Shown here piece after piece: positions 1 to 7,908 of a stretch of 28,798 bases of DNA. Source of the stretch: DASRDS01 sp035652495 (GTDB taxonomy: Bacteria; Gemmatimonadota; Gemmatimonadetes; Gemmatimonadales; Gemmatimonadaceae); NCBI GenBank assembly GCA_035652495.1, contig DASRDS010000285.1, forward strand, positions 1-28,798, given 5' to 3'. The notes below the pieces were generated by a model. It made no database searches and had not been told where the DNA came from. It worked only from the letters and a program-made list of their open reading frames with translations. Position 1 is the stretch's first letter, and the number at the start of each line of letters is the position of its first letter. The position numbers and the translations under genes are program-made.

Positions 1-1011
1 TTGAATCCGACGCTCGGCGGCAACGCCGAAAGCGCGACCATCCTCAATCAACTCGGAAACACGCAACTGCGACCGGAGCGCTCCGACGAGATCGAGGGCG
101 GCTTTGATGCTCAGTTCTTCAACAACCTCATCGCGCTCAACGTCACGGCGTATCGCAAGATGCGCTACGACGCGATCATGAGCGTGCCGCTCCCGCCGTC
201 GCTCTATGGCACCGGTCAGACGGAGAACGAGAACATCGGTACCGTTCGCAACACCGGCTTCTCCGTCAACGCCTCACTCCTCGCCCTTGATACGCGCTAC
301 TTCGGATGGCAACTGAGTGGCGGCGTCTCCGTCGACCACAACCTCGTGCTCAAGCTGGGCCCCGGCGTCTTGCCGTTCGGCACGGCCGACACGCGCGTGA
401 TCGCCGGCTACCCTCTCAACGGCCGCTGGGCGTACCCGATCCTCGGCTACAGCGACGCGAATCACGACGGGATCATCACGAGCAACGAAGTGCTGCTCGG
501 CGATACGCTGGTCTACATGGGGCCGAACGCGCCATCGGTCCTCGCCAACTTCCAGAGCAACTTCACGCTCTTCAATCGCAGCGTGACCGTCAGCCTGAAC
601 TTCAACTACGATGCCGGGACGGCGCAGGAGAACCTGCTCTACTCGGGGACCCTGGGCTCCGTGTCGACGCCGATCTTCGCGCGAGGCCTGATGGATCCGT
701 CGGCGCCGCTCGAGGATCAGGCGAAGATGGCGGTGACCGGCGTCACGAACTACGGCGCCATGCAGGTCATCAACGCCCTCCGATTCCAGTCGGCCAGTAT
801 CTCGTACAGCATTCCCCGGCGCATCGCAGCGACCCTGTTCCGGGCGAAAGCGGTCACGCTGCGTGGACAGGCGACCAATCTCGGACTCTGGACCAACTAT
901 CGAGGGAAGGACCCGAACGTGAACGCCTTCGCGACCGGCGAAGGGCTGTCCGACAACGGCGTGCTGCCGCTCCCGCGCATGTACCGCTTCGAAGTCAGCC
1001 TCACGTACTGA
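1..1011 (+). CDS. SusC/RagA-type TonB-dependent outer-membrane transporter, C-terminal part (5' partial)
   Basis: The reading frame is open from the first base, so the gene starts outside the window; the TTG at base 1 is not taken as a start. The 336 visible residues look like the last third of a SusC-type beta-barrel of about 1000 residues. They show the 'LRPERSDEIEGGFDAQFFN' strand pair typical of TonB-dependent barrels (roughly residues 23-41), alternating amphipathic strands and a terminal aromatic (SLTY). A Ca-loop-like DANHDGIITSNE segment lies near residue 151, as is common in an extracellular loop of this family. By family knowledge it forms the outer-membrane channel that imports a ligand captured by the SusD partner, powered by TonB. 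The SusD gene follows 10 bases later, which supports the call. Plug and carboxypeptidase-like N-terminal domains are not visible, and the substrate cannot be read from this part. Confidence 0.88.
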   Translation: MNPTLGGNAESATILNQLGNTQLRPERSDEIEGGFDAQFFNNLIALNVTAYRKMRYDAIMSVPLPPSLYGTGQTENENIGTVRNTGFSVNASLLALDTRYFGWQLSGGVSVDHNLVLKLGPGVLPFGTADTRVIAGYPLNGRWAYPILGYSDANHDGIITSNEVLLGDTLVYMGPNAPSVLANFQSNFTLFNRSVTVSLNFNYDAGTAQENLLYSGTLGSVSTPIFARGLMDPSAPLEDQAKMAVTGVTNYGAMQVINALRFQSASISYSIPRRIAATLFRAKAVTLRGQATNLGLWTNYRGKDPNVNAFATGEGLSDNGVLPLPRMYRFEVSLTY

Positions 1012-1021
1012 GGAGCCGCCC

Positions 1022-2404
1022 ATGCTGATCTCAGGCACAGTGACCAAGACGGTGGCGGTGATCGGCATCGTGAGCGTCCTCGCCGCCTGCAAGCCGACGG
1101 ACGCGCCACTTCCGCCGAACGTGGCCGATCCGAACAATCTGCACAACCCGGCCGGCGCACAGGCGGACTACTGGGGCGCCGTCGCGCAGTTCGGCTCGAC
1201 GTTCGCCGGCGATGGGACATCGTTCGTCCCCATGACCGGCCTTTTCACCGACGAGTTGCGGAGCGCCGATATCGGCCTGGCCGGCCTCGTGACGCCGGAG
1301 CTCCTGCTCGACAGTCGGTTCCTGACGGAATACTCCGGGTCGGGGAACGTCGACAATACGACGAACGGTGACGTCGTCCTCACCTACTCGTTGCTCCAAC
1401 GCGCGCGCAATCAGCAACGGGAAGCCCGCGGCGCCTTGCACGCCTGGGCCCCGGCCACGCCACACGCGCTCTTTGGCCAGCTGTTCGCGTTCGAAGGCTA
1501 TACGCAGCTCATGCTGGCTGACTTCTATTGCTCTGGCGTGCCCCTGAGCACGATCACCTATGGTGGTGACTATACGTTGGCGCCGAGCTCGACGACCGCG
1601 CAGGTCTATGAGGCGGCGCTCGCGTCGTTCGATTCGGCGCTGGCGCTCGCGACTGACAGCGCCGACATCCTGAACCTGGCGCGGGTGGGCAAAGGCCGCG
1701 CGCTCCTCGCGCTCGGACAGTATGCGGACGCCGCCGCGACGGTGACCGCCGTACCGGACGGCTTTCAGTACGCCATGCAGTACGCGGGCGATGTCATTGC
1801 CGATCCGACGAACGGTTTCATCGATCAGAGCTTCGCGAGCGCCGACTTCGTACCGTCGAGTGCTCGCGGCGGGCGGTCGCTCACGATGGTCGACCGGGAG
1901 GGCATCAATGGCCTGGCGTTTCTGTCGAGCGGCGACCCGCGGACGCCGGGCGTGATCTACGCCTCGAACCACGGATTGGACGATTACCGGCCGACCATGT
2001 ATGACCCGTCCGGCGCTGGACCGGTGGTGCTCGCGAGCGGCGTCGAAGCCAGGCTCATTCAGGCCGAAAACCAGATCCAATCCGGGTCGGCGAGCTGGCT
2101 CACGACGCTCAACGCGCTCCGCGCCAGCGCGGGTCTGTCGCCTCTCACCGATCCCGGGACCAAGGCCGCCAGGATCGACTTGCTGTTCAGCGAACGGGGA
2201 TTCTGGCTGTTCCTGACGGGTCACCGTCAAGGCGATCTGCGGCGCCTCGTCCGCCAGTACGGCCGTGCCGTCACCGACGTGTATCCCACCGGCCCGTACC
2301 CGGGAGCCTACAACACGTACAGTCCGACGGTGACGGCGCCCATTCCCGGCACGGAGCGGATTTCGAACCCGAACTTTCACGGCTGTCTCAGTCGAGGGGC
2401 TTGA
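1022..2404 (+). CDS. SusD/RagB-type substrate-binding outer-membrane lipoprotein
   Basis: This 460-residue protein starts at ATG 1022 with GAGGAG at 1010-1015 overlapping the SusC stop. The N-terminus is a lipoprotein signal with lipobox LAAC (Cys23). The body has SusD-like features: tetratricopeptide-like helices (residues about 100-260, with 'FEGYTQLMLADFYCSGVPLS', which resembles the usual helix around the conserved SusD middle region), a 'LIQAENQI' helix and the C-terminal 'LLFSERGFWLFLTGHRQGDLRR' type segment, where SusD proteins carry the E-R-xx-E/F-W-x-E-G-x-R signature. It should sit on the cell surface as the lid of the upstream SusC barrel and bind the imported ligand. RagAB-type pairs bind peptides and glycan-type pairs bind sugars; the adjacent peptidase genes favour peptides, but that is inference. 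Confidence 0.87.
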   Translation: MLISGTVTKTVAVIGIVSVLAACKPTDAPLPPNVADPNNLHNPAGAQADYWGAVAQFGSTFAGDGTSFVPMTGLFTDELRSADIGLAGLVTPELLLDSRFLTEYSGSGNVDNTTNGDVVLTYSLLQRARNQQREARGALHAWAPATPHALFGQLFAFEGYTQLMLADFYCSGVPLSTITYGGDYTLAPSSTTAQVYEAALASFDSALALATDSADILNLARVGKGRALLALGQYADAAATVTAVPDGFQYAMQYAGDVIADPTNGFIDQSFASADFVPSSARGGRSLTMVDREGINGLAFLSSGDPRTPGVIYASNHGLDDYRPTMYDPSGAGPVVLASGVEARLIQAENQIQSGSASWLTTLNALRASAGLSPLTDPGTKAARIDLLFSERGFWLFLTGHRQGDLRRLVRQYGRAVTDVYPTGPYPGAYNTYSPTVTAPIPGTERISNPNFHGCLSRGA

Positions 2405-2409
2405 GCTCA

Positions 2410-3186
2410 ATGCATCGCCGATGGATGCTCCGCCTGCCGCTCATGGTCATCGCGCTCGGCAGCTGTGTCTCCGATCCGACCGCGACACCGATTCCGTCGA
2501 ACGCGACCACGCTCTATTGGTCGCTCCGCCTGAATCATCGCGCGGTCACCCTGTCGATGGTCGCGCCGTACGACACGATCCGCTTGATCGCGACGCCGCT
2601 CACGATTCACGCGACCCCAATCAAGAATCTCCCCACGGCCACGTTCACCTCGCTGGACTTGGAACACGTCCGCGTGGACTCGACCGGTTTCGTGCAGGCC
2701 GTGGGCACGGGCCAGCAGATCGGCATTGTCGCGACGTTGACCGTTGGCGACGACAGTCACTCGGATACGGTGTTGTTGAATATCACCGACACGGCATCGG
2801 CGCCGAAGCTCACGACCTTCTCGATTCACCCGATTCCACCGGACAGCGCCAAGACCTCGCTCGATCGGGCCTACACGGTGACCGCGCGCGCGTTGGATGC
2901 GTCTGGCGACTCGATCCCGGGTCTCGCCGTGGACTTCGAGACGTCGGATTCCACGGTCGCCACGATCGACCGCACGTCGGGGTTCATGTTCGGTCACCGG
3001 CCGGCCCACTGCAAAATCATCGCGACGACGACGTCGTACGGCGTGACCAAGAGCGACACCCTGCCGTTCACCGTCGGCAACGCGGTCCTTCAACAGATAC
3101 AGATCTCACCACAGACCGACGCCAACGGGCACACCGTCGGCGCGTTCGTTCCCAATCAGTTCGCGCTGGGGCCGGTGGAACGGTGA
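2410..3186 (+). CDS. Ig-like lipoprotein, N-terminal part of a frameshifted gene
   Basis: This frame encodes 258 residues. ATG 2410 is preferred over the in-frame TTG 2401 because GAGGGG lies at 2394-2399 and because it gives a compact lipoprotein signal with lipobox ALGSC (Cys19). Two Ig-like (BIG2-like) beta-sandwich stretches follow: roughly residues 25-125 (ending near 'VATLTVGDDSHSDTVLLNI') and 130-225 ('VTARALDASGDSIPGLAVDF'). The frame stops at 3184-3186 in the middle of a third domain. Reading from G3171 in the next frame restores an uninterrupted cupredoxin-like sequence to 3458. One extra G in the GGGG run at 3168-3171 would fuse both parts into a protein of about 349 residues. It is the third gene of the SusCD operon and probably an outer-membrane accessory protein, of unknown role. 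Confidence 0.75.
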   Translation: MHRRWMLRLPLMVIALGSCVSDPTATPIPSNATTLYWSLRLNHRAVTLSMVAPYDTIRLIATPLTIHATPIKNLPTATFTSLDLEHVRVDSTGFVQAVGTGQQIGIVATLTVGDDSHSDTVLLNITDTASAPKLTTFSIHPIPPDSAKTSLDRAYTVTARALDASGDSIPGLAVDFETSDSTVATIDRTSGFMFGHRPAHCKIIATTTSYGVTKSDTLPFTVGNAVLQQIQISPQTDANGHTVGAFVPNQFALGPVER

Positions 3187-3458
3187 TCTTCTTCAATACG
3201 TCCGCTCCGCCGACAGATGTCACGTTCGATAATCCGGCGCAGGTCGATTCCGCGGCGTGGTTCTGCGTCGTTCAGTCGCTGACGCCATCGGATTGCGCGT
3301 CCGGGAACATCGCGGCCTTCACGCAGGATCACAGCGACACCCTGACGTCGAACTCCCTCTACCGCGCCCGGTCATTTCCGGTCCGTGGCACGTACAAGTT
3401 TCACAGCAAATTCGGCACGACGGGCGAGATCATCGTGACCGATTCTCTGGTCAAGTGA
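3183..3458 (+). CDS. Cupredoxin-like C-terminal domain, separated by a frameshift
   Basis: This is the continuation of the preceding lipoprotein in another frame. Coding sense is clear from 'GGTVIFFN...VTFDNP' through 'GTYKFHSKFGTTGEIIVTDS', the strand pattern of plastocyanin-like domains. A possible separate start is GTG 3183, which overlaps the upstream stop (GTGA) and is preceded by GGTGGA at 3174-3179, so reinitiation is possible. A single base lost from the G-run at 3168-3171 is the simpler explanation, because the domain visibly begins before 3183. The usual copper ligands (the His before the VTF strand, then Cys, His and Met near the C-terminus) are not present, so it is probably not a copper protein. 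Its stop lies one base before the ATG of the next gene, as expected for a real operon member. Confidence 0.6.
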   Translation: MIFFNTSAPPTDVTFDNPAQVDSAAWFCVVQSLTPSDCASGNIAAFTQDHSDTLTSNSLYRARSFPVRGTYKFHSKFGTTGEIIVTDSLVK

Positions 3459-3459
3459 C

Positions 3460-5055
3460 ATGAGTGTGAATCGACGCACATTCCTGCGGTCGGGATCGGC
3501 CGCCGCGACGGCGCTCGCCATCCTGCCAAGCCGGCTCAGGGCCCAGTTCGGCGCCCGACCGGAGCCGATCGCATCGATCCAGGATCCGCGCCTCGAAGAT
3601 CTGACCGCGCGCGCCCTCGATGCGGCGCGTGCGGCGGGCGCGGTGTACGCCGACGTGCGGCTCAGCGTCACCCGGCTCCGCCGGTTCCTGATCGACCGCG
3701 TCGACGACGGGGAGGCCATGGGCGTCGGCGTTCGCGTGTGGGTCGATGGGTACTGGGGATTCGCGAGCAGTCCGGTGTGGACGCCTGACGAGATGGCGCG
3801 CCTTGGACGCGAGGCGGCGCATCAGGCCAAGGTGAACGCGACCGGTGACCCGCGCGACATGCCACTGGCCCCCGCGACCGCGGTCCGAGGACACTGGACC
3901 ATGCCGGTCGCCGAGGATCCGTTCATGATCTCGCCGTACGAGATCCAGGACCACCTCGCGAGTCTGCAGCTCTGGATCGGGCGGGTGCTCAACCTGGAAG
4001 TACCCGCGAACAATCTGGAAGCCCGCGCGCAAGATAAAGTCTTCGCATCGACGCTCGGCAGCTATTGCACGCAGCGACAGTATTTGACCACGGGGAACCT
4101 CGTGTGCGGTCTCAAGCGCTTGCCGAATGGTCAGGCGCCGGAGTTCGTGCTCGACTGCTTGTCGTCGGCGGGTCTGGGCTTCGAGCTCTACACGGCGGAT
4201 CACTTGCCGCGCGTGCGTGACGCATCGCTGCGCGACGAAGTCCGCCGGCAGTTCGAGGAGACGAAGGAGGACTACAGCCTGCCCATCAAGCCGGTCAATG
4301 TCGGCCGCTACGATACGGCGTTCGATGCCATGACCATGACGCATCTTCTGGATCAAACTATCGGCCGCGCCACCGAGCTCGATCGAGCGCTGGGCTTCGA
4401 GGCGAACGCCGGCGGCACCAGTTCCCTCAGCGACCCACGAGGCATGCTGGGCCACTACCAGGTTGGCGCGTCGCTCCTCACCGTGACCGGCAACCGGTCG
4501 GACCCAGGTGGCGCGTCGACCGTCAAGTGGGACGACGAGGGTGTGGAACCCGATGCGATGACGTTAGTCAAGGATGGTGTACTGTCGGACTTCCAGACGC
4601 TGCGGGAGACGGCAGGATGGCTCAATGCGCGCTCGCATGGTTGCGCTTACGCGCCCACGGCGATCGAAGCGCCGCTCCAGCGGGAGCCCAATCTTCTCCT
4701 GGCTCCCCGTGACGGTGGCGACTACAGCGGCATGGTGGGTCAACTCAGCGACGGTATCACCATCAAGCGCGCCAAGCTCGACGTCGACTTTCAGGCGACG
4801 ACCGGCATGGGCACCGGTATGGTCTTCAGCGTCAAGAATGGCAAGCGCGTGGCATGGCACCCTGGCGCGGCATTCCTGTTTCGAGCGACTGATCTCTGGA
4901 AGGCGCTCGCGCACGTGGGGTCTGAGCCTCATGTCCGGCGCTTCGGGCTGGCGAGTGGCAAGGGCGAGCCTGCCCAGTTGGGAATCCACAGCATCGCCGC
5001 GCCGCCGGCGGTGATCAAAGGCGTCACGTTGGTGGATGCGTTGAGGAAAGCATGA
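3460..5055 (+). CDS. TldD-like protein with Tat signal and degenerate metalloprotease site
   Basis: This 531-residue protein begins with a twin-arginine signal (NRRTFLRSG at residues 4-12, then an Ala-rich hydrophobic stretch to about 30), so it should be exported folded to the periplasm. The rest follows the TldD/PmbA metallopeptidase family: N-terminal domain to about 290, then the region 'ATELDRALGFEANAGGTSSLS' (304 on) and a C-terminal 'KGEPAQ...GVTLV'. In active TldD the segment just before ELDR is HExxGH, with a zinc-binding Cys in a C-terminal CGK. Here the aligned residues are D298-Q-T-I-G-R303 (bases 4351-4368) and S499-G-K (from 4954). All four zinc/catalytic positions are therefore replaced, and peptidase activity is unlikely. 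It may act as a structural or binding partner. The downstream TldE gene overlaps by ATGA. Confidence 0.85.
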   Translation: MSVNRRTFLRSGSAAATALAILPSRLRAQFGARPEPIASIQDPRLEDLTARALDAARAAGAVYADVRLSVTRLRRFLIDRVDDGEAMGVGVRVWVDGYWGFASSPVWTPDEMARLGREAAHQAKVNATGDPRDMPLAPATAVRGHWTMPVAEDPFMISPYEIQDHLASLQLWIGRVLNLEVPANNLEARAQDKVFASTLGSYCTQRQYLTTGNLVCGLKRLPNGQAPEFVLDCLSSAGLGFELYTADHLPRVRDASLRDEVRRQFEETKEDYSLPIKPVNVGRYDTAFDAMTMTHLLDQTIGRATELDRALGFEANAGGTSSLSDPRGMLGHYQVGASLLTVTGNRSDPGGASTVKWDDEGVEPDAMTLVKDGVLSDFQTLRETAGWLNARSHGCAYAPTAIEAPLQREPNLLLAPRDGGDYSGMVGQLSDGITIKRAKLDVDFQATTGMGTGMVFSVKNGKRVAWHPGAAFLFRATDLWKALAHVGSEPHVRRFGLASGKGEPAQLGIHSIAAPPAVIKGVTLVDALRKA

Positions 5056-6482
5056 GCAGCGCCGTGTCGGACCACAACCTATCGCGGGAAGCGTGCGAGT
5101 CGATCGCCGCTCGGGTCTTCGCGTTCGCTCGTGGCGGCGGCGAGAGCTGGGTGCAGATCCACAGTTGGTGGAATGGCGAGCTGCGCTGGGCCCGCAATCA
5201 CGTCAGCCTGGCGAGCGATCGTCGCGACCTGCGGATCATGATCTATCGCACCAGAGATCTGGGGTTCGGGTGGGTGTCGACGAACCAGATCGACGATGCC
5301 TCGCTGGAGGCCGCGGTGCGCGCGGCGGAACGTAATTGCGAGATCAACGGCTTCACGCGTCACCCGCTCCCAGCGAGCGATCGTCCACCGATGCCGCCGT
5401 TCCAACGCCCAACGACGGCGATCTGGAGTGATGTCACCAACACAACGACGGTCGACACGCTCGGCGCGCTCGTGCGCCAGTTGGTGGCACCAGCCAAGGC
5501 CAAAGGGTTGCTATCGGCTGGGTACATCGAGATGCGCGCGGGATCGATGATGCAGACGAATTCACTCCGGGGAGGAGGCGAGCCGGCGCCATGGGACGTT
5601 CCGTACATCGCCTGGACGCAGGCACAGGGATCCTTGACGGTGCGCGACCCGGAAGGCACCGGATCCGGCTGGGCCGGCCTCTCCAGCGATGACTGGAGCC
5701 GCCTCGATCCGATGGCGTTGGCGACCCGCGCGATCGACAAGTGCGTGGCGTCGCAGCACCCGGTCGCACTAGAGCCGGGACGATACACGGTAATCCTCGA
5801 GCCGCAGGCCGTGGCCGACCTCTGGGAGCTGGCGACCAAGTCGTTCGTTCGCGAACTCGCCGAGGCACCCCAGGACCCATGGTTTCTGGCCATAGACGAC
5901 GCGCTCGGCCTGGGTCGCTCGAAACTCGGCCGCAAAGTCGTGGATGAACGCATCACCGTCAGCCATGATCCGGCTGACCCGGCGCTGGGCATCGTGCCCG
6001 GGCCGTGGGACACGCCCGTGACGTGGATCGATCATGGCGTGCTGACGAACCTGTATTACGATCGCGACTACGCGCTCAAGAAACTCAATACCAACGGCGG
6101 CGTGCGCTCGCTGGCGGGATATCGCATGAGCGGCGGTCAGACGTCGATCGAGTCGATGGTGCAGTCGACGGAGCGCGGGTTGCTCGTCACGCGACTCAGC
6201 ACGGTCCAGGAGGTCGACCATCCCAGCTTGCTCATGACGGGCCTGACGCGTGATGGGCTGTGGCTGATCGAGCACGGCAAGATCTCGAAGGCCGTCAAGA
6301 ATCTCCGGTTTACGGAGTCGCCGCTCTTTGCGCTCAACAACATCGATGCGCTGGGCGAGCCGGTGCCCGTGTTCCGTCCCGTCAAGAATCCCTATGAGGA
6401 CGGGGCTCCGCTGACACCCGCCATCGTCCCGGCGATCAAGGCCCGCGATTTCAGCTTCACCTCGACGATCGATGCGATCTGA
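5052..6482 (+). CDS. TldE/PmbA-like protein, partner of the upstream TldD homologue
   Basis: These 476 residues start at ATG 5052, which overlaps the stop of the TldD-like gene in ATGA. Family features are the N-terminal region with 'MIYRTRDLGFGWVSTNQ' (residues about 58-74), the 'PGRYTVILEPQAVADL' strand-helix (about 242-257) and the C-terminal 'HPSLLMTGLTRDGLWLIEHG', 'KNLRFTESPLF' segment found in TldE-type subunits. There is no HExxxH motif, which is normal for TldE. In E. coli TldD and TldE form a heterodimer that trims unfolded peptides and the microcin B17 leader. No signal peptide is visible, in contrast to its Tat-exported neighbour. If they pair, this subunit either rides through Tat with TldD or the pair is not co-localised. 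Confidence 0.85.
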   Translation: MSSAVSDHNLSREACESIAARVFAFARGGGESWVQIHSWWNGELRWARNHVSLASDRRDLRIMIYRTRDLGFGWVSTNQIDDASLEAAVRAAERNCEINGFTRHPLPASDRPPMPPFQRPTTAIWSDVTNTTTVDTLGALVRQLVAPAKAKGLLSAGYIEMRAGSMMQTNSLRGGGEPAPWDVPYIAWTQAQGSLTVRDPEGTGSGWAGLSSDDWSRLDPMALATRAIDKCVASQHPVALEPGRYTVILEPQAVADLWELATKSFVRELAEAPQDPWFLAIDDALGLGRSKLGRKVVDERITVSHDPADPALGIVPGPWDTPVTWIDHGVLTNLYYDRDYALKKLNTNGGVRSLAGYRMSGGQTSIESMVQSTERGLLVTRLSTVQEVDHPSLLMTGLTRDGLWLIEHGKISKAVKNLRFTESPLFALNNIDALGEPVPVFRPVKNPYEDGAPLTPAIVPAIKARDFSFTSTIDAI

Positions 6483-6483
6483 T

Positions 6484-7908
6484 ATGCGATGCACAGTGCT
6501 GCTGCTGGCGATGGCGTTCGCGCCGGTGGTCGTCCGGGCGCAGGTCCGGTTCGAGTGGCCCGACACCACGGTGGATCTCGCGAAGTACACGACGGCGGAT
6601 GACTGTTTGGCATTGTCTGGTCGTGACTATGTGCATATCCACCGCCATCGGCAGATGACGACGTGGGATGACACGCTACCGGTACCCCCTTGGCTGGAAC
6701 TCGAATCGGTCGCGCCGGCCGAGGCGCAGGATGTGGCCCGGTGCATGGCGCGGTTCACGGAGCCGCGGACGGATCTCAAGGACTGGGTTCCGCTGACTGT
6801 GCTCTATCTGATTGCGAACCGCGACCACGATGCGTCGGTCGTGATGGGGCGACGGCTCGCCGAGGTGCCGGCGGACCATGTCCACGAACGGACGCAGGTG
6901 ACGGATTCGATCATCCGATTGTACGTGACCGCGAGGCCCTCTCGCCTGGATAGCGCCGAGGCCATCTTGCTGCGCCGCGCGAAAGGCGATGACGTGTTCC
7001 ACCGACTCACTACGTATTTCTGGTTGTTCAAGGAGTCCGAGTGGCACGCCGACACGGTACGTATGCAACGCGTCGGTCGCTGGATGCTGAGTCTGGGCGA
7101 CTCGCTCACGCCGGCGCAACGCCAGTCGGACGCGTTTCGGGACATCGGTAAGATCGACTTCCGGGGGACCGGGGTGTCGGACGGCGAAGCACTCGGCGGC
7201 GATGCCGTTCTCCTGCAAGCCGTGCGCGCCGTGCGCGGGTGGACGCCATATCTCGACAGCCTGCGCCGGAGTTCGGCGGCGTTCATCGCGCTCGTGCGCG
7301 AGGACTGGCGACACGCGACGCAGACACAAGATGTGAGCGACTATCCGCCAGGCCATCATGCCGCGCCGCTGTCGGCCGACTACTGGTTCCCGCCGCAGTC
7401 AGGCGCCGTCGCGCGTCCCACGCCCGGCCGCGTATCCCTGATCGTGTTTCAGGATCCAACCAAGTGCAACGGCGTCGCCACGTCGGACGCCGACGTGGTC
7501 CAAGACTGGCTGTGCCTCAACCTCCTCGCCCGGGCTAGGCGTCTCGCGATCCAATTTCCGCAGTTGGATGTCACGGTGGTGACGCCGACCCATGGCTATT
7601 TCATGTACGCCACGCCACCGGCCCCAGCCGAAGAAGCGGCGAAGATCCGCGAGTTCATGGCGCCGCACACCGTGCCTGGTGAGGCGGTTGGCGTGAGCGT
7701 GACGAGCACCTGGCGGCTCCCGGCTCCGGACGGTCGGATCATCGAGAAGCCGTGGGCCAACTACGAGCACTATGTGTTCGGACGCAATTTCCGCCAGCCG
7801 ACGATCGCGCTGATCGACACGGACGGCACGATTCTCACGACCGGTGAGTTCGACATCACGCGTCTGGCGGACCTCATCGACATTCTCGTGCACCGCGCGG
7901 GCACATGA
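6484..7908 (+). CDS. Exported protein with thioredoxin-fold-like C-terminus, function unknown
   Basis: This is a 474-residue protein. ATG 6484 is chosen; it lies one base after the TldE stop and gives the signal peptide MRCTVLLLAMAFAPVVVRAQ. An in-frame ATG at 6472 would add four residues. The N-terminal 300 residues are helix-rich and unrecognised. From about residue 305 on there is 'GRVSLIVFQDPTKCNG', a long helix, 'LDVTVVTPTHGYF' and finally 'QPTIALIDTDGTILTTGEF', the order and cis-Pro/strand pattern of TlpA-like thioredoxin folds. No CxxC is present at the expected place, only isolated Cys, so thiol-disulfide exchange is doubtful. The gene ends in an ATGA overlap with the M16 protease. 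Probable location is the periplasm. The fold assignment is tentative. Confidence 0.6.
   Translation: MRCTVLLLAMAFAPVVVRAQVRFEWPDTTVDLAKYTTADDCLALSGRDYVHIHRHRQMTTWDDTLPVPPWLELESVAPAEAQDVARCMARFTEPRTDLKDWVPLTVLYLIANRDHDASVVMGRRLAEVPADHVHERTQVTDSIIRLYVTARPSRLDSAEAILLRRAKGDDVFHRLTTYFWLFKESEWHADTVRMQRVGRWMLSLGDSLTPAQRQSDAFRDIGKIDFRGTGVSDGEALGGDAVLLQAVRAVRGWTPYLDSLRRSSAAFIALVREDWRHATQTQDVSDYPPGHHAAPLSADYWFPPQSGAVARPTPGRVSLIVFQDPTKCNGVATSDADVVQDWLCLNLLARARRLAIQFPQLDVTVVTPTHGYFMYATPPAPAEEAAKIREFMAPHTVPGEAVGVSVTSTWRLPAPDGRIIEKPWANYEHYVFGRNFRQPTIALIDTDGTILTTGEFDITRLADLIDILVHRAGT

Noticed and set aside
1031..2410. A 459-codon open frame on the minus strand opposite susD
   Set aside because: It is Arg-rich, shows no known domain and is a mirror effect of the GC-rich third positions of the well-supported susD gene. 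The same holds for the other long antisense frames in the window.
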